Shown here: positions 1-7,341 of the stretch, in pieces
How positions within the stretch are numbered: the first letter of the stretch is position 1
Layout of the letters: every line of letters starts with the position of its first letter
Source: an uncultured Lachnospiraceae bacterium
GTDB lineage: Bacteria > Bacillota > Clostridia > Lachnospirales > Lachnospiraceae
Reading direction: 5' to 3'
Assembly: GCA_910578475.1 (NCBI GenBank)
Contig: CAJTRK010000025.1
Location: forward strand, 1 to 49,422
DNA length: 49,422 bases
Made by a program: the position numbers and the translations under genes
Notes under the pieces: model-generated
Databases searched by the model: none
What the model was told of the DNA's origin: nothing
The model's input: only the letters and a program-made list of their open reading frames with translations

Positions 1-117
1 TTTATCCGGCAAGCCCTCATTAAGTCAAGCATACGCCCGGTTATCACCGTTTCCCCGGTCAATGATGAATTGCTGTCTGCCGTTGGGAAGCTATATCTAT
101 ACATTTGTATAAATTAG
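1..117 (+). CDS. 3' end of an unidentified gene (partial)
   Basis: An open frame enters from the left window edge and runs for 38 codons to a TAG at 115-117. The fragment is too short to place in a family and shows no motif. It lies just ahead of the truncated lipoprotein and integrative-element genes, so it may be element cargo or the chromosomal gene beside the insertion. It could also be chance open frame. Confidence 0.3.
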   Translation, partial: FIRQALIKSSIRPVITVSPVNDELLSAVGKLYLYICIN

Positions 118-189
118 ACTAATTGCATACTTGCGTTTTGGTTTATCTGATTGGATGTTAAAATACTTTTCAATTTAGGAGGAAAAAGT

Positions 190-471
190 TTGAAAAAGAA
201 AGTATTGACGACTTTGATGACGGTAACTATGATTGCCATAACATTGGCAGGCTGTGGCGGCAGTAACGCGGAAACGACAACTCCTGTGGCTGATGGTGGC
301 GATGCAGCGGCTGAAGATGAGGTAGCTGAGTTCACACCTGCTGCCTATATGGCATCTTTAAAGACGTTTGAACACAGATTTGACGCAAACATACAATTCA
401 TTTCCCCGGAATATGCCGGCTATTACATAGTTTCGACTTTCCAGTATTACGCAATGGAGATATTAAAATAG
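190..471 (+). CDS. Short lipoprotein, probably truncated
   Basis: A 93-residue product with a textbook lipoprotein signal: KKK at the N-terminus, a hydrophobic core and the lipobox ITLAGC, so the mature protein should be anchored by an acylated Cys to the outer face of the membrane. The start is taken as TTG at 190, because an AGGAGG lies 7 bases ahead; an upstream ATG at 151 has no such site. After the Cys comes a low-complexity Ala/Glu/Thr linker typical of solute-binding lipoproteins, but the protein stops after about 50 more residues with no recognisable domain. It is probably the 5' stub of a longer gene cut by the adjacent element. Substrate unknown. Confidence 0.6.
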   Translation: MKKKVLTTLMTVTMIAITLAGCGGSNAETTTPVADGGDAAAEDEVAEFTPAAYMASLKTFEHRFDANIQFISPEYAGYYIVSTFQYYAMEILK

Positions 472-715
472 CCAGTTAAAGCATGATTTGTGATGTTTTT
501 TGATGGTTTTTCCATGATTTATACACATTATTCATAGATTTTATGGTACTTTTTCCTGATAACTGGATAAGTGCAGTATTGGAAAATGCTGATTTTATCA
601 GGGTTTCGGGATTTATATAGTTGAAAAAAGTGTAAATACGCCGTTGATTTAGGCAAAACACGCACATATAGGAAATAGTAACAGAGAACGCATATATAGA
701 TAGGGGGATGATAAT

Positions 716-1366
716 ATGGGCGGCTATGGTTCCGGCGGACACAATAAGACGCACAGGCAGCTTGAAAACTTCCGCAGGATTGACAGCTTTTCCTTTTATG
801 ATTATCTCAAAGGGGATAAATACCTTTTCTGCAAAGAAACTGTAAAATATCCGCTTATCAGTGGAGATATTCTCTATTATGTTGGGGAGGGAATGGCAGA
901 GATCAGGGAAGGTGATTCTTACACCAATCTGATTTTATCCAGAGTGCCGGGGGTTGACGGAAAATCCACAAGGCTATATTTTCATTGTCCATATTGCGGA
1001 AAACGTGTCAGATATCTTTACAGACGGCAGGAACGCTATCTGTGCCGGAGCTGTGCAAAGCTAAATTATGCAAGCCAGCAGAAAAGCGGGATGGATGAAA
1101 TGCGGCTGAAAATGGAGCGTATTGTTGAAAAGAAGCTAGGGTATACATGGTGGTGGAAAGATTATCCTGATACGCCTATTCAAGACTTGTGGCATATCCC
1201 AAAGCCGCCTTATATGCGGTGGGAAAAGTACGAAAGGATTATGAAGGAGTTCCAGCAGCTTCAAAAGGATTATGAGCGTGAATTTTGGGTGGGGCTTTCC
1301 AAGATTTGCTATGCTAGGGATATTGCAGAAATGGCGATACGGCAGCTTGACCGTTTGCGGAAATAG
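716..1366 (+). CDS. MGGYGSG-type zinc-ribbon protein of mobile elements
   Basis: A 216-residue protein opening with the glycine-rich MGGYGSGG signature, seen at the N-terminus of conserved hypothetical proteins of integrative elements. Residues about 90-115 hold a CxxC...CxxC pair (CPYCGK and CRSC) that should bind one zinc ion. The C-terminal third is rich in Trp, Lys and Glu with helical character. GGGGG at 702-706 supports the ATG at 716. No catalytic motif is visible. Nucleic-acid binding is a reasonable guess from the zinc ribbon, but the role is unknown. The neighbours (toxin locus, Xre, integrase) mark this as element cargo. Confidence 0.6.
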   Translation: MGGYGSGGHNKTHRQLENFRRIDSFSFYDYLKGDKYLFCKETVKYPLISGDILYYVGEGMAEIREGDSYTNLILSRVPGVDGKSTRLYFHCPYCGKRVRYLYRRQERYLCRSCAKLNYASQQKSGMDEMRLKMERIVEKKLGYTWWWKDYPDTPIQDLWHIPKPPYMRWEKYERIMKEFQQLQKDYEREFWVGLSKICYARDIAEMAIRQLDRLRK

Positions 1367-1404
1367 GCGCAAGGCGGCACTGCTGCCAAAACAGCATATT
1401 ATAA

Positions 1405-1433
1405 TTGCCTGACAAAGAAATGTGTGCTATACT
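1405..1433 (+). promoter_or_regulatory. Promoter of the toxin mRNA
   Basis: TTGCCT (1405-1410), a 17-base spacer and TATACT (1428-1433) form a good sigma-A promoter. Transcription would begin near 1440, at a small hairpin (TATGG, GAAA tetraloop, CCATA; 1439-1452), as expected for a stable toxin mRNA with a structured 5' end. Confidence 0.65.
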
Positions 1434-1466
1434 TCGGATATGGGAAACCATAGAGCCGGGCGGCTG

Positions 1467-1512
1467 CCCTCCATTTCGGAGGGGCTAACCCTCCAGACGA
1501 AAGAAAGGAGGG
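1467..1512 (+). promoter_or_regulatory. Alternating CCCTCC/GGAGGG switch over the toxin ribosome binding site
   Basis: Four complementary 6-base blocks alternate in the leader: CCCTCC (1467-1472), GGAGGG (1478-1483), CCCTCC (1489-1494) and GGAGGG (1507-1512). The last is the Shine-Dalgarno site for the ATG at 1521. If block 1 pairs with 2 and block 3 with 4, the ribosome binding site is hidden; if 2 pairs with 3, it is free. Such metastable leaders are known for type I toxin mRNAs. The switch itself is inferred. Confidence 0.55.
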
Positions 1513-1520
1513 CGTTGCCA

Positions 1521-1643
1521 ATGATGATTACATATTCTGACTTGGTTCAGACTGGAATATTCATTGTTGCCCTGATTGGACTGTGCTACACAGTTTTTAA
1601 GGGGAAACAAATAGCCGCCACTATTCGCAGTAGTGACGGCTGA
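1521..1643 (+). CDS. Putative holin-like small toxin (type I toxin-antitoxin)
   Basis: A 40-residue peptide that opens MMITYSDL, has one hydrophobic segment of about 17 residues (GIFIVALIGLCYTVF) and a basic tail. This is the layout of the Firmicute 'putative holin-like toxin' family related to TxpA: a single-pass peptide that damages the cell's own membrane. GGAGGG at 1507-1512 sets the start at 1521 (or the adjacent ATG at 1524). A longer frame from GTG 1422 exists but would run through the structured leader, so I reject it. An opposing promoter lies just past the 3' end, so the gene is probably held off by an antisense RNA. Likely maintains the element. Confidence 0.7.
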   Translation: MMITYSDLVQTGIFIVALIGLCYTVFKGKQIAATIRSSDG

Positions 1644-1706
1644 TGCTGTAAAGCATTGGTTTAGTTATTGTTGAGGGTAGCCGTTTCTATGGCTTTCCCT
1701 TTTTCT
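1603..1706 (-). ncRNA. Predicted antisense RNA antitoxin (RatA-like)
   Basis: From the minus-strand promoter at 1713-1741 an RNA would start near 1706 and run leftward into the toxin gene. A hairpin of 11-base arms (1613-1623 with 1631-1641, one mismatch), followed on the minus strand by ATTTGTTT, could end it near 1603. The RNA would be about 100 nucleotides and would overlap the 3' part of the toxin reading frame and its 3' UTR, as RatA does with txpA. The ends are estimates; no RNA data are available. Confidence 0.5.
1675..1705 (+). terminator. Terminator of the toxin mRNA
   Basis: GGGTAGCC (1675-1682) pairs imperfectly with GGCTTTCCC (1691-1699) and is followed by a T run (1700-1705). 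It lies inside the predicted antisense RNA, so both transcripts share this segment in opposite directions. Confidence 0.55.
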
Positions 1707-1712
1707 GTCTAT

Positions 1713-1741
1713 AATATAGCATATCTGATAATGGGATTCAA
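1713..1741 (-). promoter_or_regulatory. Promoter of the antisense RNA
   Basis: On the minus strand TTGAAT (1736-1741), a 17-base spacer and TATATT (1713-1718) make a sigma-A promoter directed at the toxin gene. It starts directly after the stop codon of the Xre gene, so it could be an independent promoter for the antitoxin RNA. Confidence 0.6.
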
Positions 1742-1748
1742 GCATTTT

Positions 1749-1961
1749 TTATACTTCCTCTCCGGTATCTTTCATTACAAAAGTTCCTTTGAAATCACAG
1801 TTTAGAATATCGGCAATTTGATTCAATTCCTTTTCGCTGAAATTGTCACGCTTCAATTTGTTAGATAAATTGCTTTGAGAAGTGCCAAGGCTGGAAGCTA
1901 GTTCAGTAATAGATATTTTCCGTTTTACTAATGTGATTCGTATTTTTTCAGACATTGACAT
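1749..1961 (-). CDS. Xre/Cro-CI family transcriptional regulator
   Basis: A 70-residue single-domain helix-turn-helix protein. The recognition motif is visible as ITELASSLGTSQSNLSNKL at about residues 17-35, the classic Cro/CI pattern, followed by a short C-terminal helix and tail. GAGGG stands 8 bases before the ATG at 1961. It is transcribed away from the cargo genes, and the shared intergenic region (1962-2192) holds repeated TATCACT-like half sites, so it probably represses its own promoter and the opposite one, as in many integrative elements. Confidence 0.8.
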   Translation of the reverse strand: MSMSEKIRITLVKRKISITELASSLGTSQSNLSNKLKRDNFSEKELNQIADILNCDFKGTFVMKDTGEEV

Positions 1962-1993
1962 AATAACACCCTCTTTCTTGGTATGGTATGTCT

Positions 1994-2003
1994 ATTATAT
2001 CAC
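1994..2003 (-). promoter_or_regulatory. Extended -10 promoter of the Xre gene with operator half site
   Basis: On the minus strand TGATATAAT forms an extended -10 element, with no good -35. On the plus strand the same bases read TATCAC, matching the half sites of the operator at 2082-2097, so the regulator may bind over its own -10. Confidence 0.45.
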
Positions 2004-2052
2004 TGTAAAGAAATAAAAAAAATATTAAAATGATATATATTCTAAATAAGTG

Positions 2053-2097
2053 TTGATAATCAAGAAAATATAAGATAAAATATCACTAATAAGTGAT
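2053..2097 (+). promoter_or_regulatory. Promoter and Xre operator for the cargo genes
   Basis: TTGATA (2053-2058), 17 bases and TAAAAT (2076-2081) form a sigma-A promoter reading toward the small cargo genes. Immediately after it lies a palindrome, ATCACT-AATA-AGTGAT (2082-2097), placed where a bound repressor would block initiation. Related half sites occur nearby (AGTGTTGATA at 2049-2058 overlapping the -35, ACACTTG at 2103-2109). Confidence 0.55.
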
Positions 2098-2192
2098 GAA
2101 AAACACTTGTAAAGAATATCTATTACTGTTCTTGTGATAATGCAGTTTCATGTATGGCTAACTGACAGCAGAAAAATTTAGGGAGGTGAGAT

Positions 2193-2369
2193 ATGTTATC
2201 ACTGGAAGATATGGCGGCATTGACAGCCGCAGAGGAAAAGCGTCTTGGAGTGAACAGCCCGGAATTTATCAGGCGGCACAACGAGATTATGAAAATGGCT
2301 GATGATATACAGAGCCGATACAAGAATAATGCTCCTGCCAGTGCAGCGAACACTGATAGGAGCGAGTAA
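2193..2369 (+). CDS. Small hypothetical protein of the element (58 aa)
   Basis: A 58-residue acidic, helical protein with a strong ribosome binding site (GGGAGGTGAG, 2181-2190) just ahead of the ATG at 2193. It is the first gene after the Xre-controlled promoter. No family motif is visible. Small soluble proteins of this kind are common in conjugative-element cargo of gut Clostridia. Function unknown. Confidence 0.6.
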   Translation: MLSLEDMAALTAAEEKRLGVNSPEFIRRHNEIMKMADDIQSRYKNNAPASAANTDRSE

Positions 2370-2450
2370 CCCAGAAACTAAGCAAAGTTAAGGGTATGAG
2401 GGGATTATATCATTCCCTCTACTCGGAGTAAAGAAAGGATTTGAAAGAAA

Positions 2451-2966
2451 ATGGATTTAATAAAATGCACCTTTGACGAACTGCCATCTGCTATGCAAAT
2501 GCACGTTCTGTATTGTGAAAAGATTACAGTAGCAGAGTACCAGCTTGCAATATGGAGCAACAAAGATACGCTTTATTATAACAATCTACCAGAAAAAGAG
2601 GTTGAGCGGTTCATATCGTTAATTGAAAGTGAAAAGAAATTCATCAATAACAGGACTATGGACAGCATTTACAAAAAGTATGGATGGGCGGTTTATAACG
2701 AGATTCATGAGGTACACAGCGCATACTTGAAAAAGGGGCGTGAAAAAGTCGCTGAACGGATAGCGCAGGAGTATTTCCCGGTTATCGAAAAAACCATGAA
2801 AAAACCGTCAATCCCTTATTGTGATGAACTGCTGAAAGCTATGTCACATTTAGCAGATAAAGGGCATTACAAGTTTAAAGAATGGAGTACAGATCAGGCA
2901 TATATCTACTTTATGGGTTATCTGTTGGGAAGTGGAAAGCTGGAATGGGAGGGGCAGTTATCATGA
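2451..2966 (+). CDS. Hypothetical element protein (171 aa)
   Basis: A 171-residue soluble protein, rich in aromatic residues and in Glu/Lys, with no signal peptide or membrane segment. AAAGGATTTGAAAGAAA precedes the ATG at 2451. I recognise no catalytic motif. Its stop overlaps the ATG of the next small gene (ATGA at 2963-2966), so the two are translationally coupled. Probably cargo of the integrative element. Confidence 0.6.
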   Translation: MDLIKCTFDELPSAMQMHVLYCEKITVAEYQLAIWSNKDTLYYNNLPEKEVERFISLIESEKKFINNRTMDSIYKKYGWAVYNEIHEVHSAYLKKGREKVAERIAQEYFPVIEKTMKKPSIPYCDELLKAMSHLADKGHYKFKEWSTDQAYIYFMGYLLGSGKLEWEGQLS

Positions 2967-3112
2967 AATTAAGAGCAAAGAAAAAAGAGAGAAAGAGCCT
3001 TGCAACGGAGATTATCAGCATGGCAAAAAGAAAGTTATGGCGGTGCAGGATTGCACTTATTATCTCACTGGCCGGGAACATCACTCAGGCAGCAGTATTG
3101 ATTTTCATGTAA
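2963..3112 (+). CDS. Small membrane protein (49 aa)
   Basis: A 49-residue peptide with a strongly basic N-terminal half (many Lys/Arg) and one hydrophobic segment near residues 31-49, which should place it in the cytoplasmic membrane. The start at 2963 overlaps the previous stop by four bases, with GGGAGGGG (2947-2954) as ribosome binding site. It sits where Tn916-type elements carry a small gene ahead of int, but it lacks the helix-turn-helix expected of an excisionase. Function unknown. Confidence 0.5.
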   Translation: MKLRAKKKERKSLATEIISMAKRKLWRCRIALIISLAGNITQAAVLIFM

Positions 3113-3857
3113 GGAAATAAGGGAGTGGGCGGCGGCTTATATGCCTGCTGCCCTACCCTGCATTATAGAAAGGCGGTGTATGCTGTGTCAGGAAAAAAGC
3201 GAACGGATAATAAAGGCAGAATTCTAAGAAACGGAGAAATGCAGAGAACGGAGGATGGACGATATTTATATCGTTATACCGATTTAACAGGTAAGAAGCG
3301 AACAGTATACGCGGTTACGTTGGCAGAACTTAGGGAAAAGGAAAAGCAGATTGAACGTGACTTGCAGGATGGCATAGACAGCAGTAAAGGTAATATGACA
3401 TTGAACCAACTTTTTCAGATTTACATGGAAACAAAGTCCGATGTAAGAAAGAGCACCCGACATAATTATTTTGTAGTATGGAAAAATGCAATAGAAAATA
3501 GCGATTTGGGAAATATGAAAATTGCACAGATAAAACAGATTCATATTCGCAAATTCTATTCAGAGCTTGTGAAAAGCGGAATGGCGGCGAACACAATAAA
3601 GCTGTATCACAATCTGATTAATCCGGCCTTAGAATTGGCGGTAGATTCTGACATTATCCGTAAGAATCCGGCAAAAGATTGCAAAAAGGGCATTGGCGGA
3701 ACGAAAAAGGAAAGAATAGCCATGACAATAAATGAGCAGGAAAAACTGCTGAATTTCATAAAGTTTTTTCATAAAAGGTACAAAATCCCGCTTTTACAAA
3801 ATGAAGATATTCACAAATACCCATTATATCAGCACTTTATAAAATTTTCACACAATT

Positions 3858-3884
3858 TTAGCACTCACCTCTTGACAGTGCTAA
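3858..3884 (+). promoter_or_regulatory. CIRCE operator (HrcA site)
   Basis: TTAGCACTC (3858-3866), nine bases, then CAGTGCTAA (3876-3884): the CIRCE inverted repeat with a single mismatch in the right arm (consensus GAGTGCTAA). It overlaps the -35 of the clpB promoter, so HrcA bound here would block transcription until heat or protein-folding stress. Confidence 0.85.
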
Positions 3885-3900
3885 CAAAAAGCGTTATTGT
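3872..3900 (+). promoter_or_regulatory. clpB promoter
   Basis: A perfect TTGACA (3872-3877), 17 bases, then TATTGT (3895-3900). It is embedded in the CIRCE element, consistent with HrcA repression of clpB. Confidence 0.7.
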
Positions 3901-3974
3901 TATATCGCAAGTAGAACAAAGCGTTCTAAAGTAATTAGAGCATTGCAAGTAAAACAGTGAGGAGGCAGGAGATT

Positions 3975-6557
3975 ATGAATTTAACCAAATTTACGCAGAA
4001 ATCAATGCAGGCGGTAGAACAATGCGAAAAACTGGCTTACGAATACGGCAATCAGGAAATTGAGCAGGAGCATCTTCTGTACAGCCTTCTGACGATAGAC
4101 GACAGTCTGATTCTGAAGCTGATAGAGAAAATGGAGATAAATCGGGAATATTTCCTGAACCGTGTGGAGCAGAGTCTGCAAAAGCGCGTTAAGGTACAGG
4201 GCGGACAGATTTATGTCGGACAGGACCTGAACAGGGCGCTTGTGACGGCTGAGGATGAAGCGAAGCATCTGGGAGATGAATACGTTTCCGTGGAGCATCT
4301 TTTTCTTGCCATGTTAAAGCATCCTAATCGGGAGATAAAAGAGATTTTCCGGGAGTTTGGCATCACGAGAGAGCGTTTTTTGAAAGCGCTCTCCACCGTC
4401 CGGGGCAATCAGCGTGTGACTTCCGACAATCCGGAGGCGACCTACGATACGCTGGAAAAGTACGGACAGGATTTGGTGGAAAGGGCGCGGAATCAGAAAC
4501 TTGACCCCGTTATCGGACGGGATAACGAAATTCGTAACGTGATTCGGATTCTTTCCCGGAAAACAAAGAACAATCCGGTGCTTATCGGGGAACCGGGCGT
4601 CGGCAAGACCGCGGTTGCAGAAGGGCTTGCGCAGCGGATAGTCCGGGGAGATGTGCCGGAAGGATTAAAGGATAAAAAGATTTTTGCATTGGATATGGGC
4701 GCGCTTGTGGCGGGCGCCAAATACCGGGGCGAGTTCGAAGAGCGTCTGAAAGCGGTGCTGGACGATGTCAAAAACAGTGACGGGCAGATTATTCTGTTCA
4801 TCGACGAACTGCATACGATTGTCGGCGCCGGAAAGACGGACGGCGCGCTGGATGCGGGCAATATGTTGAAACCCATGCTGGCGAGGGGGGAACTGCACTG
4901 TATCGGAGCAACCACGCTTGACGAGTATCGGCAGTATATCGAGAAAGACGCGGCGTTGGAGCGGCGTTTCCAGCCGGTTCTTGTGGAAGAACCGACCGTG
5001 GAAGACACCATATCCATTTTGCGGGGACTGAAAGAGCGATACGAGGTTTATCACGGCGTTAAAATAATGGATACCGCACTGGTCAGTGCGGCGGTTCTTT
5101 CCAACCGGTATCTTTCCGACCGTTTTCTGCCGGATAAGGCAATTGACCTGGTGGACGAGGCCTGCGCGCTGATAAAGACGGAACTGGATTCCATGCCGAC
5201 GGAATTAGATGAACTGCGGCGTAAGGTGATGCAGCTTGAAATTGAGGAGACTGCATTGAAAAAAGAGGATGACCGATTAAGTCAAGAACGTTTGGAGAAT
5301 TTACAGCGTGAACTGGCGGAGTTAAAAGCGGAGCTGGACAACCGGATGGCGCAATGGGAAAATGAAAAGACTTCCGTTGAGAAGCTGTCCAAAATCCGGG
5401 AAGAAATCGATGATGTGAACAACCAGATTCAGATTGCGCAGCGCGAAGGGGATTACGAGAAAGCGGCGGAACTCAGCTACGGCAGAATGCCGTCCTTGAA
5501 GCAGCAGTTGGAAATCGAGGAAGAGAAAGTCAGGAAGCAGGAGCTTTCGCTCGTTCATGAGAGTGTATCGGAAGAGGAAATCGCCAAAATTATTTCCCGC
5601 TGGACCGGGATTCCGGTTTCGAAGCTGACGGAAAGTGAGCGGAATAAAACGCTGCACCTGGATGAAGAGCTGCACAGGCGCGTTATCGGTCAGGAAGAAG
5701 GTGTTACGACGGTAACGGAGGCGATTATCCGTTCCAAAGCGGGTATTAAGGACCCGACAAAGCCCATCGGTTCATTCCTGTTTATGGGACCAACCGGCGT
5801 CGGTAAGACAGAGCTTGCCAAAGCGCTCGCGGCGTCGCTTTTTGACGATGAGAACAACATGGTGCGCATTGATATGAGCGAATACATGGAGAAGTATTCC
5901 GTGTCCAGACTGATTGGAGCGCCTCCGGGATATGTCGGATATGAGGAAGGCGGACAGTTGACTGAGGCGGTCAGAAGAAAACCATATTCGGTCGTCCTGT
6001 TCGATGAAATAGAAAAGGCGCATCCGGACGTGTTCAACGTGCTTTTACAGGTGCTTGACGATGGGCGGATTACGGATTCTCAGGGCAGAACGGTAGACTT
6101 CAAGAATACGATTCTGATAATGACATCCAATATCGGCGCTGATTATCTGTTGGATGGCATTGACGGGGAAGGAAATATCAAACCGGAGACGGAAGCGCTC
6201 GTTATGGGCGATTTACGGAATCATTTCCGGCCGGAGTTTTTAAACCGTCTGGACGAAATCGTGCTTTTCAAACCATTGACCAAAGAAGTCACTCATGATA
6301 TTATTCGTTTGATTATCGGGGAATTAAACAAGTGTCTGGCAGACAGGGAACTGACGGTAGAGCTGACGCCGGAGGCGGAAGCGTTTATCATCGAAAATGC
6401 TTATGACCCGGTTTACGGTGCGAGACCGCTGAAGCGGTATGTTCAGAAGTATGTGGAAACATTGTCGGCGAAACTGATTCTGGCAGACCGGATAGCAGCG
6501 CGGGATACGATTCTGATAGTCGTGGAGGATGGAAAACTGGCCGCGAGGAAGAAATAA
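3975..6557 (+). CDS. clpB: ATP-dependent chaperone ClpB
   Basis: An 860-residue Hsp100 disaggregase, full length for the family. The N-domain (about 1-145) is followed by AAA+ domain 1 with Walker A GEPGVGKT near residue 205 and Walker B LFIDELHT; a long middle coiled coil (about 400-520), which marks ClpB rather than ClpC or ClpA; and AAA+ domain 2 with Walker A GPTGVGKT near 605 and VVLFDEIEKAH. It threads aggregated proteins through a hexameric ring together with DnaK. GGAGGCAGGAG (3961-3971) sets the ATG at 3975; an upstream in-frame start at 3957 is less well placed. The CIRCE operator points to HrcA control. The gene looks intact despite the element remnant beside its promoter. Confidence 0.97.
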   Translation: MNLTKFTQKSMQAVEQCEKLAYEYGNQEIEQEHLLYSLLTIDDSLILKLIEKMEINREYFLNRVEQSLQKRVKVQGGQIYVGQDLNRALVTAEDEAKHLGDEYVSVEHLFLAMLKHPNREIKEIFREFGITRERFLKALSTVRGNQRVTSDNPEATYDTLEKYGQDLVERARNQKLDPVIGRDNEIRNVIRILSRKTKNNPVLIGEPGVGKTAVAEGLAQRIVRGDVPEGLKDKKIFALDMGALVAGAKYRGEFEERLKAVLDDVKNSDGQIILFIDELHTIVGAGKTDGALDAGNMLKPMLARGELHCIGATTLDEYRQYIEKDAALERRFQPVLVEEPTVEDTISILRGLKERYEVYHGVKIMDTALVSAAVLSNRYLSDRFLPDKAIDLVDEACALIKTELDSMPTELDELRRKVMQLEIEETALKKEDDRLSQERLENLQRELAELKAELDNRMAQWENEKTSVEKLSKIREEIDDVNNQIQIAQREGDYEKAAELSYGRMPSLKQQLEIEEEKVRKQELSLVHESVSEEEIAKIISRWTGIPVSKLTESERNKTLHLDEELHRRVIGQEEGVTTVTEAIIRSKAGIKDPTKPIGSFLFMGPTGVGKTELAKALAASLFDDENNMVRIDMSEYMEKYSVSRLIGAPPGYVGYEEGGQLTEAVRRKPYSVVLFDEIEKAHPDVFNVLLQVLDDGRITDSQGRTVDFKNTILIMTSNIGADYLLDGIDGEGNIKPETEALVMGDLRNHFRPEFLNRLDEIVLFKPLTKEVTHDIIRLIIGELNKCLADRELTVELTPEAEAFIIENAYDPVYGARPLKRYVQKYVETLSAKLILADRIAARDTILIVVEDGKLAARKK

Positions 6558-6581
6558 ACGGATAATTGTGTTCAGGCGGAT

Positions 6582-6953
6582 TCAGAAATTCTCCTTACGC
6601 TTTCCAGGAACCAGGTATCGTATGACGGATATTCTTCGGATGCGTTCATATGCTGCGAAAGTCAAAACGAACTCGAGGATAAGAACGATAATATAATTCC
6701 AAACCGCCGGGAAATGACAGTAAAAGTGCAGAAAACAGCAAACGCTGAGCAAAACGGAATAATGCAGGATTAAAGACCGAAGCAGGCTTTTGTAAAACAG
6801 CGGGTGACGGTTGTCTCGCGATTGCAGTATTTCCCGGCGCATCCGAGAATGGCAAGTATAATAAACCGGAGTTGTTATATAGAAAACAAACATGGTAAAT
6901 CATGGCGAGGAAGACGGTTGCCCATCTGATAAGTCGAGATAAAATTTTCGCAT
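6582..6953 (-). pseudogene. Small two-helix membrane protein gene with an internal stop
   Basis: On the minus strand an ATG at 6953 has an ideal AGGAG seven bases upstream, but the frame meets TGA at 6900-6902 (codon 18). Downstream the same frame stays open to 6582 and encodes two clear hydrophobic segments (about ILHYSVLLSVCCFLHFYC and NYIIVLILEFVLTFAA) and a basic tail. In the damaged N-terminal part another frame is more hydrophobic, so the lesion could instead be a pair of compensating indels. Translation could restart at ATG 6893. It overlaps the end of the AbrB-type gene and is probably in its operon. Function unknown. Confidence 0.45.
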
Positions 6954-7255
6954 GGCATGTCTCCTGCCTGGAGGTCTTCTTCGTTTTCCGCTTCTGTTTC
7001 AAAGACGGCGGAAGCAAATCTGGCAAATAAGCTTTTGAGAGGCATTGTGAGTCCCTTGCTTTCGTCGCCCGGAATAATCAAGGAATCGCCCGGATGAATA
7101 TCGAAAACTTCACGGGCCTGTTTAGGGATGACAATCTGTCCCTTTTCTCCGACCGTCACGGTCCAGGCGTACTTTCCCTTTGTTTTTTTATAAAGAATAA
7201 AGTCAAGGATTTCCAGCCAGTGAGTTATGGGACATACAGGTAAAAAATTAAACAT
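6875..7255 (-). CDS. AbrB/SpoVT-type DNA-binding regulator
   Basis: A 126-residue protein whose centre (about residues 27-65) is a SpoVT-AbrB swapped-hairpin domain: KGKYAWTVTVGEKGQIVIPK followed by AREVFDIHPGDSLIIPGDE. Family members bind AT-rich DNA as dimers or tetramers and often act as transition-state regulators. No convincing ribosome binding site precedes the ATG at 7255, so the true start may lie further in, close to the KGKYAW motif. The C-terminal 40 residues are not conserved-looking and overlap the small membrane gene. It probably controls that neighbour or itself. Confidence 0.7.
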   Translation of the reverse strand: MFNFLPVCPITHWLEILDFILYKKTKGKYAWTVTVGEKGQIVIPKQAREVFDIHPGDSLIIPGDESKGLTMPLKSLFARFASAVFETEAENEEDLQAGDMPCENFISTYQMGNRLPRHDLPCLFSI

Positions 7256-7341
7256 GGAAATTCTCTGCCGGAAACGATATAATGAGAAAAAAGTAAAGCT
7301 GCCGTATGCGGCGGCACGGTTGAAAGGAACAGGTGAAATTT

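Larger units (their letters stand above)
3185..3934 (+). pseudogene. int: Truncated Tn916/Tn1549-type tyrosine integrase
   Basis: Residues 1-65 match the N-terminal arm-binding domain of Tn916-like integrases (KGRILRNGE, GRYLYRYTDLTGKKR). Residues about 70-165 match the core-binding SAM-like domain (TLNQLFQIYMETKSDVRKST; MAANTIKLYHNLINPALELA). Similarity stops near nucleotide 3765, and the rest of the frame is unrelated AT-rich sequence running into the clpB promoter. The whole catalytic domain, with the R-H-R-Y residues, is missing (about 249 residues against the usual ~400), so the protein cannot recombine DNA. The start is taken as GTG 3185 after AAAGGCGG. The element is therefore fixed here unless another integrase acts on it. 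Confidence 0.8.

Noticed and set aside
1422..1520. N-terminal extension of the toxin from GTG 1422
   Set aside because: It precedes the predicted transcription start and would translate through the hairpin switch; the GGAGGG at 1507-1512 fits ATG 1521.
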